From: an uncultured Acidobacteriota bacterium
Lineage (GTDB): Bacteria > Acidobacteriota > Thermoanaerobaculia > Gp7-AA8
Direction of reading: 5' to 3'
NCBI GenBank assembly: GCA_946887105.1
Contig: CAMPKJ010000043.1
Location: 1-25,940, forward strand
Length of the DNA: 25,940 nucleotides
Shown: positions 9,677 to 19,559 of the stretch, one piece after another
How positions within the stretch are numbered: position 1 is the first letter of the stretch
Layout: each line of letters starts with the position of its first letter
Translations under genes and position numbers: made by a program
Notes under the pieces: generated by a model
Database searches by the model: none
Seen by the model: the letters and a program-made list of their open reading frames with translations, nothing else
What the model was told of the DNA's origin: nothing

Positions 9677-12600
9677 TCACGGTCGCGATGACATTGCCGG
9701 GCGCCGGTCCAGCAGCAACCTCGACATTTCCTCGGCGGGAACGGGACGGCTGAAGTAGTAGCCCTGCGCTTCGTCGCATTCACGGCTGCGGAGGAATGCG
9801 AACTGTTCCGCGGTCTCCACGCCTTCCGCAACGACGCGCAGCCGCAGGCTTCGGGCCATGCCGATCACGGCCGACACGATGGCGGCGTCGCCGTTGTTCG
9901 AGGTGATGTCGTTGACGAACGCGCGGTCGATCTTCACGGCATTGAGCGGGAAGCGCTTGAGGTAGTTCAGCGAGGAGTAGCCCATGCCGAAGTCGTCGAT
10001 GGAGATGCCGACCCCCAGCGCGCGCAGCGCGTGCAGCGTCTCGACGGTCATGTCGGCGTTCTGCATGGCGGTGGTCTCGGTGATCTCCAGATCGAGCGAT
10101 GACGGCCCGAGGCTCGATTCGTCGAGCGCGCTGCGCACCATTTCGACGAGATCGTGCTGCTGGAACTGGCGCGCGGAGAGATTCACGCCGATGCGCATCG
10201 GTCCCGCGCCGCGATCGTGCCACTCCCGCATCTGTTTGCACGCGGTGCGCAGCACCCATTCGCCGAGGGGCAGGATGAGCCGCGTCTCTTCGGCGATGGG
10301 GATGAAGGACGCCGGCTCGACGACGCCGCGCAGCGGATCATTCCAGCGCACCAGCGCCTCGACGCCGATGGTGCGTCCGGTGACGAGATTGATCTGCGGC
10401 TGATAGGCGAGCATCAACTGCTGATCGCGCACCGCGGTGCGCAGGCGGCTCTCGACCGCGAGACGTTCGAGCGCGCGGCTCTTCATCTCGTCGGTACAGA
10501 GTTGGTACGTGTTGCGCCCCTCCGCCTTCGCGCGATACATGGCGCTGTCGGCGTTGCGCAGCAGCGACTCCGGATCGAGTCCGTCGTCCGGATAGAGCGC
10601 GATGCCGATGCTCGCGGAGACGACCAGCGGCATGGTGCCGATCGTGAGCGGCTCCTGCACGGCGGCCAGGATTTTCTGCGCGACGCTCACCGCATCCTCG
10701 GGATGGCGCAGGTCGGAGAGGATGATGGTGAACTCGTCGCCGCCGAGGCGCGCCACCGTGTCGTCATCGCGCACGCATTCGCGCAGCCGGCGGGCCATCT
10801 CCAGAAGCAGCTCATCGCCCGCGGTGTGGCCGAGCGTGTCGTTGATGGTCTTGAAGTGATCGACGTCGATGAACATCACCGCCACCGCGCGGTTGTTGCG
10901 TTTGGCGCGCGTGAGGCTGTGGCGCAGGCGATCGGTGAACAGCTTGCGGTTGGGCAGGTGCGTGAGCACGTCGTGGTACGCGTGGAACTCGATCTGTTCT
11001 TCGGCGCGTTTCCGGTCGCTGATGTCGACCACCGTCGCGTGGACCACTCCGTTCGTCGCGTCGCCGACCAGCACCAGATTCGCGAGCACCCAGAGCACGC
11101 GTTTGTCCGCGCGCCGCAACTCCACCTCGACGCTGTTGAGCGTGCCGACGCTGAGCAGCAGCGCGCTCAGCTCCTCGGCCTCGCTCGCATTCGCGTACAG
11201 CGAGGCCATCGATCGTCCCACCAGCTCCGCGCGCCGGCTTCCGAGCATGCCCGCGAAGGTCGTGTTGCAGTCGACGATCGTGCCGTCGAGACGGCTCACG
11301 CAGACGCCCGCGGCGTTCTGTTCGAACAGCAATCGATAGCGGATCTCGGACTCGCGCAACGCCGCCTCGGCCGTGAAGCGCGCCGTGACGTCGCGGAAAC
11401 TCCACACCCGGATCGTCTCCACGTCCTCGACCTGTCTGCCGATCGAGTAACGCTCGAAGCGGCGTCCGTCCTTCATCTCCAGCAGGTCGAAGCTCTCCGC
11501 CGCCGGCTGCGCGTTCAGCGCCTCGACGGAGCTGACGAACTCCTTCGGATCGGCCAGCTGCTCGACGATGTACTCCAGCGCGCGGCGATCGTCGCCGCTG
11601 TCCATCACCTCCTGCGGGATGTTCCACATCTCCAGGAAGCGGTGGTTGTACGAGACGATGCGGTTGCCGTCGCCGATGACCAGGATGCCGTCGGCGGTGG
11701 AGTCGAGCGTCGACTGCAGGAGCGTCACGGCCTGCAGCACTTCGCGCTCGGCGCGTTTGCGGTCGCGCATGTCGCGGCCGATGATCACCGCTCCCGCGGG
11801 ATTGCCGTCGTGCACGACCGGCGCGATGGAGAGCGTGAGATCGACGCGCTCGCCGGTGGCGGTGGTGAAGAGATGTTCGTCGTTGCGCAGCGAGCGGCGC
11901 TGCAGTTTCGCGGAGAGATCGCCGTCCTTCGCCAGCAGGTCGTTGATGCTCTTGCCGGCCAGCTCACTCTCCGGATAGCCGAGGATCGAAGTCGCGGCGC
12001 GATTGGCAAACTCGATGCGGCCTTCACGGTCGCAGACGAAGAGCACGTCCGCCATCGTGCTGATGATCTCCTGCGCGGCCAGCGACGGCGTCAGCGCGAT
12101 CAGGTCGTAGCGGCGGATGGCGCGGCCGGCCACGATCACGAATCCGAGGATGGCCGCATAGCCGAACGGATACGCCGCGATGCCGTACTTCGGCAGATAG
12201 TCGACGCAGCCGAGGTAAGCGATGCCGAACGCGAGGATCAGCGCGCGGATGCGCAGCTTCTCGGTACCGCGCGCGTGCGGATACGCGCGGAGGAACTCCA
12301 CCAGCGACCCGATCAGATAGCCGAAGAAGAACACCAGAAACGCGGCGCCGACCATCGGCGAGTAACGCGGGTAGAAGCCGAACCAGTACTGCTGCACGTT
12401 CGGGATGAGCAGGTCGGTCAGCACGGCGATGGCGCTGAAGAACGCGGCGCCGCTCCAGGCCGCGACGTGCGCGAGACGGCGGCGGCGCTCGATGCGCAGC
12501 ATCTCGACCGTGAACCAGTAGATGGCCGGCGCGATGAACGGCACGCCGAAATACGCGCGGCGTGCCCACTGGAGCGCGGCCGCGGCGTCATGCGTGCTGT

Positions 12601-12784
12601 AGAGGAACGTGAATGCCGTCATCCAGATCGCGACCACGGCGGTCATGGTGAAGAACGCCGCGCTGACGCTGGTGAAGCGGCTGAGCATCACCCGCAGCCC
12701 GAACACGACGATCAGCACAGCCGTCAACGCGACCGGAATCGCGGACGGTGAAAACACATACACCCCTGGCATGGAGGCAAGCAT
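9677..12784 (-). CDS. 7TM-PAS-GGDEF-EAL cyclic-di-GMP signalling protein
   Basis: A 1035-aa integral membrane regulator of cyclic-di-GMP. The N-terminus (about 10-225) has seven hydrophobic segments resembling the 7TM sensor region found in front of histidine kinases. Three PAS-like modules follow (about 240-345, 355-470 and 480-595), the first and last ending in DRKRAE linkers. The GGDEF domain (about 600-765) has intact GGDEF at 681-685 and an RxxD inhibitory site at 672-675 (RDDD), five residues before it. The EAL domain (about 780-1030) has EALVRW at 809, NLSARQ, EITET, DDFG, VKIDRAFV and AEGVET, so both cyclase and phosphodiesterase sites look intact. The sign of net activity cannot be predicted. 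ATG 12784 has no Shine-Dalgarno; ATG 12772 is an alternative. Confidence 0.95.
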   Translation of the reverse strand: MLASMPGVYVFSPSAIPVALTAVLIVVFGLRVMLSRFTSVSAAFFTMTAVVAIWMTAFTFLYSTHDAAAALQWARRAYFGVPFIAPAIYWFTVEMLRIERRRRLAHVAAWSGAAFFSAIAVLTDLLIPNVQQYWFGFYPRYSPMVGAAFLVFFFGYLIGSLVEFLRAYPHARGTEKLRIRALILAFGIAYLGCVDYLPKYGIAAYPFGYAAILGFVIVAGRAIRRYDLIALTPSLAAQEIISTMADVLFVCDREGRIEFANRAATSILGYPESELAGKSINDLLAKDGDLSAKLQRRSLRNDEHLFTTATGERVDLTLSIAPVVHDGNPAGAVIIGRDMRDRKRAEREVLQAVTLLQSTLDSTADGILVIGDGNRIVSYNHRFLEMWNIPQEVMDSGDDRRALEYIVEQLADPKEFVSSVEALNAQPAAESFDLLEMKDGRRFERYSIGRQVEDVETIRVWSFRDVTARFTAEAALRESEIRYRLLFEQNAAGVCVSRLDGTIVDCNTTFAGMLGSRRAELVGRSMASLYANASEAEELSALLLSVGTLNSVEVELRRADKRVLWVLANLVLVGDATNGVVHATVVDISDRKRAEEQIEFHAYHDVLTHLPNRKLFTDRLRHSLTRAKRNNRAVAVMFIDVDHFKTINDTLGHTAGDELLLEMARRLRECVRDDDTVARLGGDEFTIILSDLRHPEDAVSVAQKILAAVQEPLTIGTMPLVVSASIGIALYPDDGLDPESLLRNADSAMYRAKAEGRNTYQLCTDEMKSRALERLAVESRLRTAVRDQQLMLAYQPQINLVTGRTIGVEALVRWNDPLRGVVEPASFIPIAEETRLILPLGEWVLRTACKQMREWHDRGAGPMRIGVNLSARQFQQHDLVEMVRSALDESSLGPSSLDLEITETTAMQNADMTVETLHALRALGVGISIDDFGMGYSSLNYLKRFPLNAVKIDRAFVNDITSNNGDAAIVSAVIGMARSLRLRVVAEGVETAEQFAFLRSRECDEAQGYYFSRPVPAEEMSRLLLDRRPAMSSRP

Positions 12785-12820
12785 GGTGGAGCCGATTTTT
12801 GCGCTGACGGAACCCGGCGG

Positions 12821-13711
12821 TCATTGTAGGCGAGCAAGCTCGGATTCGGCAGCGATGAATCCGAACGAGCTCCACTGTGGGCCAGCCACGATCCGTTCGA
12901 AGACCGGCTTCGCCTTCTCCGGCTGACCGCCGTACAGCCACCAGTTGCCAATGCCGTACAGCGTGGTCGCGCCGTCGACGGTGGCCGGATTCTCGTTGCT
13001 CAGCTCCTCGGGCGCGATCTCGCCGCGATACATCAGCAGGAGTCTGTGGTACGCGGCGTTTTCGATGATGTCCATGTCCGTGCTGACCGGCTCCAGCACA
13101 CTCTCCGCTTCAGCCGGCCGGCCCAGGCGGCGCAGCGTCACGTACAGCCAGTGCGACGCGGAGACCACGCCGTCGGGATTCTTCGACAGCGCGAGGCAGG
13201 TGCGCCAGGCCGGCAGCGCTTTCTCGAAATCGCCGCGCAGGTAATGTGCGAGGCCGAGGTGATACCAGATGTTCGACTGCAATGTGGTGAGCGGGATGTT
13301 GCGCGCGTTCGGGAGGCCGTCCGGCTCGATGGCGTCGGGCTTTCCGCGCTCGAGCTGCGCGGCTTTCGTCAGATCGGCAACGGCGCGATCGAACTGGCGG
13401 AGCGTGATCCAGCGATGGCCGCGATGGCGGAGCATGCGCGCGTCCCTCGGATGCTTACGTGCGCCTTCAGTGAAGATCTCGATCGCTTGCGCGTAGTCGC
13501 CGAGGTACGCCGTGCGGCGTCCGAGCCAGATGATGGCGTCTGCGTCGTGCGGATTCTTCTCGTAGCTCGCGCGTGCCTCGGCGAGATTCTTTTCGAAGAG
13601 CGCACGGGTTTCGGCGGAGAGGATGGGGGCCGGGGGTGTGGGCAGAGGTGGCGTTGGCTGCGTCGTCGCGCACGCGGTGAGGAGCAGGAGAGCGACGGCG
13701 GCCTTGCGCAT
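12821..13711 (-). CDS. TPR-repeat lipoprotein
   Basis: A 296-aa predicted lipoprotein. The signal sequence MRKAAVALLLLTAC has a lipobox ending at Cys14. A proline/threonine linker (QPTPPLPTPPAPI) and TPR-like helical repeats follow (DADAIIWLGRRTAYLGDYAQAIEIFTEGARKHP region at about 56-87; further repeats at about 90-120, 145-175 and 180-215). It probably acts as a periplasmic or outer-membrane protein-interaction scaffold; no enzymatic motif is visible. No Shine-Dalgarno; TAGACT lies 8 nt before the ATG. It is divergent from the FAD oxidoreductase across only 17 bp. Its stop overlaps a TACAAT hexamer that may be the -10 of the downstream cyclic-di-GMP gene. Confidence 0.9.
   Translation of the reverse strand: MRKAAVALLLLTACATTQPTPPLPTPPAPILSAETRALFEKNLAEARASYEKNPHDADAIIWLGRRTAYLGDYAQAIEIFTEGARKHPRDARMLRHRGHRWITLRQFDRAVADLTKAAQLERGKPDAIEPDGLPNARNIPLTTLQSNIWYHLGLAHYLRGDFEKALPAWRTCLALSKNPDGVVSASHWLYVTLRRLGRPAEAESVLEPVSTDMDIIENAAYHRLLLMYRGEIAPEELSNENPATVDGATTLYGIGNWWLYGGQPEKAKPVFERIVAGPQWSSFGFIAAESELARLQ
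12823..12828 (-). promoter_or_regulatory. Putative -10 for the GGDEF-EAL gene
   Basis: TACAAT on the minus strand overlapping the last codons of the lipoprotein gene, 38 nt before the GGDEF-EAL ATG. No clear -35. It would allow the gene to be expressed separately from the lipoprotein. Confidence 0.3.
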
Positions 13712-13716
13712 GGCGT

Positions 13717-13725
13717 TAGAGTCTA
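13717..13725. promoter_or_regulatory. Overlapping divergent -10 elements (TAGAGTCTA)
   Basis: In the 17-bp gap between two divergent genes, TAGAGT on the plus strand (13717-13722) is 6 nt before the oxidoreductase ATG. TAGACT on the minus strand (13725-13720) is 8 nt before the lipoprotein ATG. The two share three base pairs and form the quasi-palindrome TAGAGTCTA. Neither gene has a Shine-Dalgarno, so both transcripts would be leaderless or nearly so. Confidence 0.5.
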
Positions 13726-13728
13726 CAC

Positions 13729-14805
13729 ATGCATCCCGACATCGTGATCCTCGGGGCGGGCGTGATCGGGGCGAGCGTCGCGTATCACCTGGCGCGGCGC
13801 GGCTGTTCGGTGACGGTGCTCGATCGCGCGCCTGATTTCGGCGGCGGTAGTACGGCGAAGGCGACGGGCGGATTTCGCGCCCAGTTCGATAACGAGACCG
13901 AGGTGCGGCTCTCGATGCGAGCGCGCGAGAAGCTGCTCGCGTTTCCGGACGAGATCGGATGCGACTCCGGCTACCGTCCGCGCGGCTATCTCTTTCTGGC
14001 GTGCAGCGAGGACGATCTGCGCGCGTTGCGCGATGCGCAGAGCGTGCAGCATGCGTGCGGATTGCACGAGGCGCGGATGGTATCGGCGGACGAGGCGCGC
14101 ACGATCAATCCCGCGATCGGCGACGCCACCGTCCTCGGCGGCGCGTTCTGTCCGACGGATGGATTCGTGCGGCCCATGAGCATCCTGCACGGCTATGCCG
14201 ATGCGGCCGCGCGATCGGGAGTGCAGTTCCGCTTCGGCGTGGAACATCGCGGCTTCGTCGTCGACGGCGATCGCGTGACGGCGGCGCGGACGTCCGCGGG
14301 CGACGTACACGCGGGTGTGTTCATCAATGCCATGGGCGCGTTTTCGGGCGCGCCGGTCGTGCCGGTGCGGAGGAACATCGCCGCCACGGTGGCCACGAGC
14401 GCGCTCGACGAGTCGATGCCGATGACCATCTGGTCGCGCGACTGGTATCACCTGCGCGTCCGCGACGGGCGCGTGCTGCTGGTGTGGCCGGACGATCCGC
14501 CGTACGAGCACTGGCTGGCGTGGGTGCTGCGCCTGACGCACGAGCGCGTGCCGTGTCTCGCGGACGTGGCCATCGAGGAGTGCTGGAGCGGGTTTTACGA
14601 GATGACGCCGGATGGGAAGGCGCTGCTGGGACGATCGCCCGGCTACGCCAATCTGTATCTCGCGACCGGGTGCTCGGGGCATGGCGTGATGCATTCGCCG
14701 GTGCTCGGCGAGCTGATGGCGGAGATGGTGGTGGACGGGCGGACGGGGATGGATGTGAGCGCGTTGCGGCCCGAGAGGTTTCGCGAGTCCCACCCGTCAT
14801 CCTGA
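13729..14805 (+). CDS. DAO-family FAD-dependent oxidoreductase
   Basis: A 358-aa flavoprotein of the D-amino-acid oxidase/sarcosine oxidase/glycine oxidase superfamily (PF01266 type), oxidising a secondary amine or amino acid. The N-terminal Rossmann motif is GAGVIG (9-14) in a beta-alpha-beta unit ending in VTVLDRAP with Asp32 for the ribose. STAKATGGFRAQF (41-53) and the C-terminal YLATGCSGHGVMHSPVLGE flavin-binding region are typical. The substrate cannot be decided from sequence. It converges on a dimethylarginine hydrolase gene, which invites but does not prove a methylamine link. No Shine-Dalgarno. The last codons and the TGA stop are supplied by the left arm of the repeat at 14796-14873, so the C-terminal HPSS is probably repeat-derived. 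Confidence 0.93.
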   Translation: MHPDIVILGAGVIGASVAYHLARRGCSVTVLDRAPDFGGGSTAKATGGFRAQFDNETEVRLSMRAREKLLAFPDEIGCDSGYRPRGYLFLACSEDDLRALRDAQSVQHACGLHEARMVSADEARTINPAIGDATVLGGAFCPTDGFVRPMSILHGYADAAARSGVQFRFGVEHRGFVVDGDRVTAARTSAGDVHAGVFINAMGAFSGAPVVPVRRNIAATVATSALDESMPMTIWSRDWYHLRVRDGRVLLVWPDDPPYEHWLAWVLRLTHERVPCLADVAIEECWSGFYEMTPDGKALLGRSPGYANLYLATGCSGHGVMHSPVLGELMAEMVVDGRTGMDVSALRPERFRESHPSS

Positions 14806-14873
14806 GTACAGCGAAGGATCTCAGAATGCGAGGTCGCCGCATCTTGAGATCCTTCGCTGGCGCTCAGGATGAC
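14796..14873. repeat. 78-bp palindromic repeat GTCATCCTGAG...GAAGGATCTCA
   Basis: Left arm GTCATCCTGAG, AGCGAAGGATCTCA (14796-14825 region). The right arm on the opposite strand repeats the same words (14873 to about 14842), with one extra base. It can fold into a long hairpin. No T-tract follows either arm. It spans the whole 58-bp gap between two convergent genes and enters both coding regions. The GTCATCCTGAG/CGAAGGATCT word pair is one I recognise as a dispersed intergenic repeat in several high-GC bacterial groups; local copy number is one. Confidence 0.85.
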
Positions 14874-15619
14874 GAAGGGGCGACGAGCAGACTGCAGCAC
14901 GTCACGCCGCCTTCCGCTTTCGCAAGCTCGTCCGCGTCGACGGTTCTTACGTCGAACCCGCGCGCTTCCAATATGGCGCGAGTACGCGTGTACGCGGCCG
15001 GATAGATCAACACGTTTCCAACGCGCATGGCGTTCGCGCCGAACGGTTCGATCGCATCGATGAACGTGAATCCCGCGAATGGTGCGAGGTCCACCCATTC
15101 GCGATTGACGAGCAGCGTGTCGTCCGAAACGGCGGTCACGGCCGTCTTGAGATGCAACGCACCGTGCACGTCGACGCGGATCACTTCACGTCCGGTGAGC
15201 GCGCGCAGCTGGCGCATCGCTTCGTCGTTCGTGCGCGAGGAGCAGCCGACGTAGATCCGGTCACCGAGCACGAGCACGTCGCCGCCGTCGAGCGTCGCCG
15301 GCGCTTCGATGCGCACGAGCGGGCGATACGGCGCGAGCGCGTCGGCAACGACCGCGATCTCGCCGCGCCGCGATTCCGCGCCCGGACGCGTGATCACGGC
15401 CAGGTCCTCGAGCACGACGGCCGTGTCTTCGATGAACACGCAATCGGGATGCGCGGCGTCGGCGGGCAGCGCGATCACTGCGCAGCCGAGGGAGGCGAGC
15501 AACGCGCGGTACTGCTCGTGCTGCGCGTGCGCGCGCTCGTAGTCGATCGGCACGCGCTCCAGATGCGTGAGCTCCGCGTGAGCGATCGACGGGCTGACGT
15601 CGCGGGTCATGGCAATCAC
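14864..15619 (-). CDS. Dimethylarginine dimethylaminohydrolase (DDAH)
   Basis: Hydrolyses N-omega-methylated arginines to citrulline and dimethyl- or methylamine; a guanidino-modifying enzyme with a five-bladed propeller fold. At 251 aa it fits bacterial DDAH. Seen: CVFIEDTAVV (60-69), LDGGDVL with Asp111, H156 in HLKTAV, and the nucleophile Cys241 in GGVTCCSL, aligning with the Cys/His/acidic triad of Pseudomonas DDAH. I start at GTG 15619, 7 nt after GGGAGG, overlapping the upstream stop as GTGA and giving the expected first strand (M)IAMTRDVSP; ATG 15610 is the alternative. It is coupled to the alpha/beta hydrolase upstream. The final SSS and stop lie in the repeat at 14796-14873. A related arginine deiminase-like substrate is possible. 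Confidence 0.93.
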   Translation of the reverse strand: MIAMTRDVSPSIAHAELTHLERVPIDYERAHAQHEQYRALLASLGCAVIALPADAAHPDCVFIEDTAVVLEDLAVITRPGAESRRGEIAVVADALAPYRPLVRIEAPATLDGGDVLVLGDRIYVGCSSRTNDEAMRQLRALTGREVIRVDVHGALHLKTAVTAVSDDTLLVNREWVDLAPFAGFTFIDAIEPFGANAMRVGNVLIYPAAYTRTRAILEARGFDVRTVDADELAKAEGGVTCCSLLVAPSSS

Positions 15620-16239
15620 GCGATGGCCTCCCGGATCGCATCGCGAATCGTCTCCGCTTCGCCGACGAGACTGTGATCGCCTCGTTCGAGCTCGATGAAG
15701 CGCGAGCCCGGAACGAGACCCGCGCGCTCCCACGTGCGCCAGATCTCTTCTACGATCGCGAACGGCACCGTCTCGTCCTTGCGTCCCATGAGCACGGTCA
15801 CGCGCGATGGCGGCGGAGCGTCATCGACGTGCAGCCGCGTCATCTGCTCGAAGAAATGACGATGGATCGGCGCGTCGGCATTGCGCGCGTAGTTGAAGGT
15901 CATGACCGGATCGCCATCGGGGATCTTCGTCTGCCAGCGCCGGGCCACGCCGAGCGCCGGCGCGATCAGCACCATCGGCACGTGCAGGCCCTTTCGTGCG
16001 GCCGCGAGCGCCACCAGCGCGCCGAGGGAACTGCCGACCATGGCCCGGGGCGGAGTGGCCTGGGCGGTGGCGAGCGCATGCGTGACCACAGCATCGAAAT
16101 CGAGCCGCTCGAACGAAGGCACGTTGAGATCGGGCGCATTCAGCTCGATCGCGTGCGGCGCGAGCAACGGCCGCAGCGCGGTGATCTTCGCGCTCGCGGG
16201 CGACGAGGCGAAGCCGTGGAAGTAGAGCACTGACGTCAT
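15616..16239 (-). CDS. Alpha/beta hydrolase, YqiA-like esterase
   Basis: A 207-aa small cytoplasmic serine hydrolase. The N-terminal strand VLYFHGFASSPASAK (4-18) is the hallmark of the YqiA/UPF0227-type esterases. The nucleophile elbow is GSSLG (69-73) with Ser71; the acid is probably Asp155 in GRKDETVP; the base is His189 in RGDHSL. The natural substrate is unknown. The frame extends six codons to a TTG at 16257, but ATG 16239 gives the canonical N-terminus and has a TANNNT hexamer 9 nt upstream; no Shine-Dalgarno. Its stop overlaps the DDAH GTG start (GTGA), so the two genes are co-translated. Divergent from the polytopic kinase gene. Confidence 0.92.
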   Translation of the reverse strand: MTSVLYFHGFASSPASAKITALRPLLAPHAIELNAPDLNVPSFERLDFDAVVTHALATAQATPPRAMVGSSLGALVALAAARKGLHVPMVLIAPALGVARRWQTKIPDGDPVMTFNYARNADAPIHRHFFEQMTRLHVDDAPPPSRVTVLMGRKDETVPFAIVEEIWRTWERAGLVPGSRFIELERGDHSLVGEAETIRDAIREAIA

Positions 16240-16248
16240 TGCGGACGC

Positions 16249-16258
16249 AGCGTACAAT
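16249..16258. promoter_or_regulatory. Overlapping divergent -10 elements (AGCGTACAAT)
   Basis: TACAAT on the plus strand (16253-16258) is 13 nt before the kinase ATG. TACGCT on the minus strand (16254-16249) is 9 nt before the esterase ATG. The two hexamers share the central TA. Neither gene has a Shine-Dalgarno. The plus-strand box is strong and the minus-strand one weaker. Confidence 0.45.
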
Positions 16259-16271
16259 CACGCATCCCAAT

Positions 16272-18862
<2,591 letters not shown>

Positions 18863-18866
<4 letters not shown>

Positions 18867-19480
18867 TCCAGCAGCCGGTACGCGCCCTGCGCGCCCGGCG
18901 GCACGGGCTCGAATTCCTCGAAGCGCATCTCCTCGCCCGCGCGGTCGCGCACGGCCTGCGTGACCAGGATCTCGTAACCCTTCGCGTACGTCTCGCCGAG
19001 GATGCAGGCGGAGTTGACTTCGTTGCCGAAGACGTCGGCGTCGCCGATGCGGAGCACGTGTCCAAAACCGAGTCCGATGCCGAGGAGCACGTGCTCGACC
19101 GGATCGTGTGCGGCGTTGTAGCGGCGCGTGGTGCGCTGCATCTCGATCGACGCGTGCAACGCCTTCTGCACGTTGCGGAAGATGACCATGAAACTGTCGC
19201 CTTCGACCTTCAGCAGGATCCCGTCGTGACTCTCCACCACCGGGATGAGCATCCGCTCGGCCTCATAGATGGTCTGGAGAAAGTGGATGATCCCGAACTC
19301 CGCCACGCCGCGCGAGAAGCCGGCCAGGTCGGTGGCCATCACGCACCACTCCTCGCCGAACAGGTCCCAGATGCGCTGATCGATCGACGCGCGATCGGCG
19401 CCCGGCTGCAAGCGCTCCGTCATCAACTTCTGCAGCCGGTCTTCGGATGCGCCGTGAACGACGTTGCGGCGGAAGGACAT
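18863..19480 (-). CDS. Class III adenylate/guanylate cyclase-like protein
   Basis: A 205-aa soluble protein with one nucleotide cyclase homology domain (about 42-190). Seen: VMATDLAGFS with the first metal-binding Asp51; LLKVEGDSFMVIF with Lys91 and the second metal Asp95; GIGLGFGHVLRIGDADVFGNEVNSA with Asp147/Asp149 and Asn156. The position four residues after Asn156, normally the transition-state Arg of NxxxR, is Ile160, so catalysis may be weak or lost and the protein may be a nucleotide-binding relative. Cyclases of this class work as dimers; a heterodimer is possible. No Shine-Dalgarno; TACAAT is 7 nt before the ATG. The stop codon interlocks with that of the convergent kinase gene. Confidence 0.85.
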
Positions 19481-19487
19481 TGTGTCG

Positions 19488-19493
19488 ATTGTA
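19488..19493 (-). promoter_or_regulatory. Putative -10 for the cyclase-like gene
   Basis: TACAAT on the minus strand (19493-19488), exactly 7 nt before the ATG, which places the expected transcription start at or within a base of the start codon. No Shine-Dalgarno. A leaderless transcript is inferred. Confidence 0.5.
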
Positions 19494-19534
19494 ATTCGCT
19501 ACCCGTCGTTCACAGCCCTGTCGCAAACGCCACC

Positions 19535-19554
19535 TATGATCGCCGCACAGGAGG
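19535..19554 (+). promoter_or_regulatory. -10 and Shine-Dalgarno of the DUF2911 gene
   Basis: TATGAT (19535-19540) followed by AGGAGG (19549-19554), which is 5 nt before ATG 19560. The leader would be about 13 nt, just enough to carry the ribosome site. The Shine-Dalgarno decides this start over upstream in-frame codons. Confidence 0.55.
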
Positions 19555-19559
19555 AAGTC

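Noticed and set aside
10154..12751. An 865-codon plus-strand open frame
   Set aside because: Fully antisense to the GGDEF-EAL gene, whose motifs are unmistakable; the antisense product is compositionally biased with no domain.
14796..14873. Classical intrinsic terminator
   Set aside because: The stem is strong but no T-rich tract follows on either strand; it is better described as a palindromic repeat that may still affect transcript ends.
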